Positions 62,301 to 64,000 of a stretch of 64,000 nt of DNA are shown in pieces. Source of the DNA: Zobellia laminariae (GTDB taxonomy: Bacteria; Bacteroidota; Bacteroidia; Flavobacteriales; Flavobacteriaceae); contig NZ_RCNS01000003.1 in the NCBI RefSeq assembly GCF_009725995.1, forward strand, positions 873,030 to 937,029, given 5' to 3'. Position numbers and translations under genes: made by a program. The notes beneath the pieces were generated by a model. The model worked only from the letters and a program-made list of their open reading frames with translations, was not told the origin of the DNA and searched no databases. The first letter of the stretch is position 1. Every line of letters begins with the position of its first letter.

Positions 62301-64000
62301 GGTGGACTGAAAATTTCTGCATCTAAATGATTTGAGCAGCTATTACACAAACCTCCTCCCCCAACAAAAACTCTACCATCTGCTTGCAAAATTGATACAC
62401 TATGATAGGTCCGTGGTACATGCATACCCGCTAAGGTTCGCCAGCTATTCGTTTCCGGACTATAAACTTCCGCATCTAATCTTGCACCGTCATCTGTAAA
62501 CACCCGAGCCGTACTAAGACCTCCTGTAACCAAAACTTCTCCATTTGGCAACACTACACTATTTTGCATTGTTCTACTAAAGGAAAGGTTATTTACCGTA
62601 GGTATAACTGTAACATTGTTTTCGTTATTAATATCAATAACAAAAGAGTTATCCTTTGCAGCATCACCACTTGCATATGACGTAGCCCCACCTGTCTTTA
62701 ATAACTTACCAACATCAAACATGACCGTATTTCCTTTCATAGAATACGTATCACTCAACCTTTTTCCCGCATCTTTAAAAGACCCTTCTCCATTTACATC
62801 TATCCAATGCATTTCCTCACCAGGGCCGGCGTGAAAAACTTTACCATTAGGTGCCGCCCATAGCCAAGCATGATTATCTGCCCTATAAACGCCTTCTTTT
62901 TCAAAAGCAAGGTCATTTGAATTAAATAGAATATCACTCTTTAAACCAGGTAAAATTTTCCACCCCCTTTCTTGCCTCCATATTTCCGCTATTTTCTCCC
63001 CGTTCGGAGCTAATCCGCCACTCCAGGACCCTCCTATTACCATAGCAGAACCATCTGACAAAGTAACAGAGCTATGATATCCTCTTCCAATATTCATGTT
63101 ATCCATTGGCATCCATGTGTCCGTAGTAAAGTCGTATAGAGTCGCCTTTGGATTTGAAGAACCTCCAGTAACTAATATTTGTCCATTTCCTAAATTACTA
63201 ACCCCAGGACAAAACATGTCATGATTAGTGGTAGTTACCTTCTCCCCCATTGGCGTACCACTCAAACCTAAAAAAGGATCAAATATTTCAGTATATGTAA
63301 AGCCATCAGCACCTCCAAAATAATCTTTATACTTTGAGGACCATGTTACTAATTTCCCGTTCGGAAGATTAGCAACTGCTACAGGAACAATTCCAAAAGG
63401 TATAGGGTCACTCCACTTACCTACTTCATTTAAAGGTCTTTTTACAGTGACTACTACATTAAATGTAAAACCTCCATCATTCGTTGCAGCCGTTACTTGG
63501 GCCATACCTGCATTTAATGCAGTGACCGTTCCCAAAGAATCCACGGTAACGATGGACGGGGAATCCGTGGACCAGCTTATCCCCTTGTCATCAGCATCAG
63601 AGGGAAGTATATTTGCTACAAGAACCGCATCAGAACCTTCCACTATTTCCAGACTATCCGGAACAATTTCGATGCCCGTTACCCGTATAGGCGCTCTATG
63701 GACTTCTATAAAAGAACTCGAAGTGAATCCCCCGTCATCCGTCGTTGCCGTGACCAAAGCCGTTCCCGGAATAAGCGCAGTGACCCTCCCCAAGGAATCC
63801 ACGGTAGCGATGGACGGGGAATCCGTGGACCAGCTTACCCCCTTGTCATCAGCATCAGAGGGAAGTATATTTTCTACAAGAACCGTATCAGAACCTTCCA
63901 CTATTTCCAGACTGTCCGGAACAATTTCGATGCCCGTTACCCGTATAGGCGCTCTATGGACTTCTATAAAAGAACTCGAAGTGAATCCCCCGTCATCCGT
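59318..64000 (-). CDS. Secreted galactose-oxidase-like (AA5) copper radical oxidase, partial
   Basis: At least 1,560 residues are visible. The frame is open to the window edge, so the true start lies beyond 64000; the GTG at 63901 is only an internal Val codon. Numbering from that codon, domains are two Ig-like Big_2 repeats (to about 155), a galactose-oxidase propeller plus its C-terminal domain (about 155-635), a Big_2 repeat (635-722), three discoidin F5/8-C domains (724-873, 1034-1184, 1270-1419) with SprB-like TWSG...GTFDPS repeats between them, and a type IX secretion sorting domain (about 1447-1527, ending KRFLKK). All galactose-oxidase cofactor residues are present: Cys231, Tyr275, Trp293, Tyr499, His500 and His582. 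These match Cys228, Tyr272, Trp290, Tyr495, His496 and His581 of the Fusarium enzyme. The substrate is unknown; export to the cell surface is expected. Confidence 0.88.
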   Translation of the reverse strand, partial: TDDGGFTSSSFIEVHRAPIRVTGIEIVPDSLEIVEGSDTVLVENILPSDADDKGVSWSTDSPSIATVDSLGRVTALIPGTALVTATTDDGGFTSSSFIEVHRAPIRVTGIEIVPDSLEIVEGSDAVLVANILPSDADDKGISWSTDSPSIVTVDSLGTVTALNAGMAQVTAATNDGGFTFNVVVTVKRPLNEVGKWSDPIPFGIVPVAVANLPNGKLVTWSSKYKDYFGGADGFTYTEIFDPFLGLSGTPMGEKVTTTNHDMFCPGVSNLGNGQILVTGGSSNPKATLYDFTTDTWMPMDNMNIGRGYHSSVTLSDGSAMVIGGSWSGGLAPNGEKIAEIWRQERGWKILPGLKSDILFNSNDLAFEKEGVYRADNHAWLWAAPNGKVFHAGPGEEMHWIDVNGEGSFKDAGKRLSDTYSMKGNTVMFDVGKLLKTGGATSYASGDAAKDNSFVIDINNENNVTVIPTVNNLSFSRTMQNSVVLPNGEVLVTGGLSTARVFTDDGARLDAEVYSPETNSWRTLAGMHVPRTYHSVSILQADGRVFVGGGGLCNSCSNHLDAEIFSPPYLFDANGNLADRPTINAPESANYNSVIEVSGSDGISEFSLIRMSSSTHSTNNEQRRIPVSFSGNGNYSLNIPDRNILPPGYYMLFAITADGVPSIAESILVGMPIVLTSGVVLSEEAVELDLDEIHEFVATVVPSNAENKLIVWSTNNPSVATVDSVGKVSAISTGTAIITATTDDGSYTARANIVVDGGCTFSNVALGGTAIQSSTYGNGKAYVAIDGVTTGTSPWVADIQHTTNEDSAWWELDLGSDYIIDELKIYNRGDGFESRLNNFHIFVSRRPFSSRATLESLLSNGNIVEYYFEGEAGLIETIPLNTDGRYIRIQLSSSGILNLAEVEVQGCFLGSSKCEGVLPPDIRPSGPFIANDSIQILEATPLGGTWSGASTDGTFDPSKGPGTYSVTYTSDNGSGCVQSYTRDITVNSSCTGIDPPSIIAIGPYLDTDGIQTLEAMPAGGTWSGISTDGTFDPSVGEGIYSVTYTYDNGKGCIQTETAEIRVNTLGSRGCVLSNIAVNGTAIQSSTYGNGTASVAIDGETEGTSPWSGSLQHTLNENRPWWELDLGVSSAIEELRIYNRANGLEERLNNFYVFVSQTPFETGISLESLKQDNNIYKYYFSGEAGLEEHLRFDAEGRYLRIQLSSFGILHMSEVEVMGCVMDSSQCEDNLEIVLENVGPFASTDGLQTLIANIDGGTWSGSSSDDTFDPSIGPGSYSVTYSHNSGAGCFQSKTIEIKVNILSDSGCVMANVAINGTATQSSTYGNGYASAAIDGNIQGESPWSGDLQHTTNENRPWWELDLGKERGVEEIRLYNRSNGFESRLNNFYIFISKTPFAVGASLESLQQDENIFKYYFEGNANLMETLKLVTEGRYVRIQLSGSGILHLSEVEVMSCDLTSNATSLKGSITPDSYITYSENGDDILLAPNPVLDNVQIMGMPKEMISKIIIFDMKGRQVLSTKNIENTYSYDTQSLDVSILTKGVYQLHITLINGKNYTKRFLKK
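63521..64000. repeat. 258-bp tandem repeat coding for Ig-like domains
   Basis: Bases 63521-63742 recur almost unchanged 258 bases later (63779-64000). For example, the stretch starting CTATTTCCAGACT occurs at 63643 and 63901. The period is 86 codons, so the frame is kept and each unit is one Big_2 domain. The array continues past the window edge. Confidence 0.88.

Noticed and set aside
1..64000. CRISPR arrays, phage structural genes, toxin-antitoxin or defence islands
   Set aside because: Looked for evenly spaced repeats and typical genes; none seen apart from the integrases at the left edge.

Overview
The window is chromosomal DNA of a Bacteroidota bacterium, most likely a marine member of the Flavobacteriaceae. 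The evidence is gene content (DUF3822 next to rsmD, NnrE/NnrD fusion, fused ThrA, T9SS C-terminal sorting domain, TMEM220 and an ebo cluster), low GC, almost no Shine-Dalgarno sequences, and promoters of the Bacteroidota form TTTG-N17..20-TAnnTTTG in front of many genes.

Region 1-3470 is the edge of a mobile island. It holds two tyrosine recombinases (230-1342 and 2018-3223, both on the minus strand), a 675-base non-coding stretch with stable hairpins, and a cluster of four direct repeats beside the 3' end of a tRNA-Pro gene. tRNA-Ser and tRNA-Pro (3471-3709) share one promoter and one terminator. The rest of the window looks like core chromosome.

Region 3893-27908 carries a c-di-AMP phosphodiesterase (pgpH), a thiolase, an NlpC/P60 protein that has lost its catalytic cysteine, a TPR protein with gyrA, clpC, nnrED, the threonine operon thrABC preceded by a previously unlisted 30-residue threonine-rich leader peptide, an Xaa-Pro aminopeptidase, gcvT-glsA-SDR, a pterin dehydratase and yebC. 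Region 27980-31149 is a Kdo-related group (kdsB, HAD hydrolase, KdnB-like oxidase, acyltransferase). Region 31240-37755 has DUF4126, a RecD/Dda-like helicase, a three-gene operon ending in rsmD, RNase P RNA and dnaX.

Region 37727-44541 is a complete seven-gene ebo operon (eboA-B-C-D-E-F plus a TMEM220 protein). The ebo cluster is known from cyanobacterial scytonemin export, and its role in Bacteroidota is unknown. Region 44719-51919 has miaE and, on the other strand, a long row of pyrR, pyrB, two small genes, rnz, pdxH, sixA and ppk1. Then come a surface lipoprotein, rpsA, a LysM/BON protein, cmk and lon.

The window ends inside a very large secreted protein (59318 to beyond 64000). It has bacterial Ig-like repeats, a complete galactose-oxidase (AA5 copper radical oxidase) module with all copper and Cys-Tyr cofactor residues present, three discoidin domains and a type IX secretion sorting domain. 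This protein, the thr leader peptide and the ebo operon are the most interesting items.
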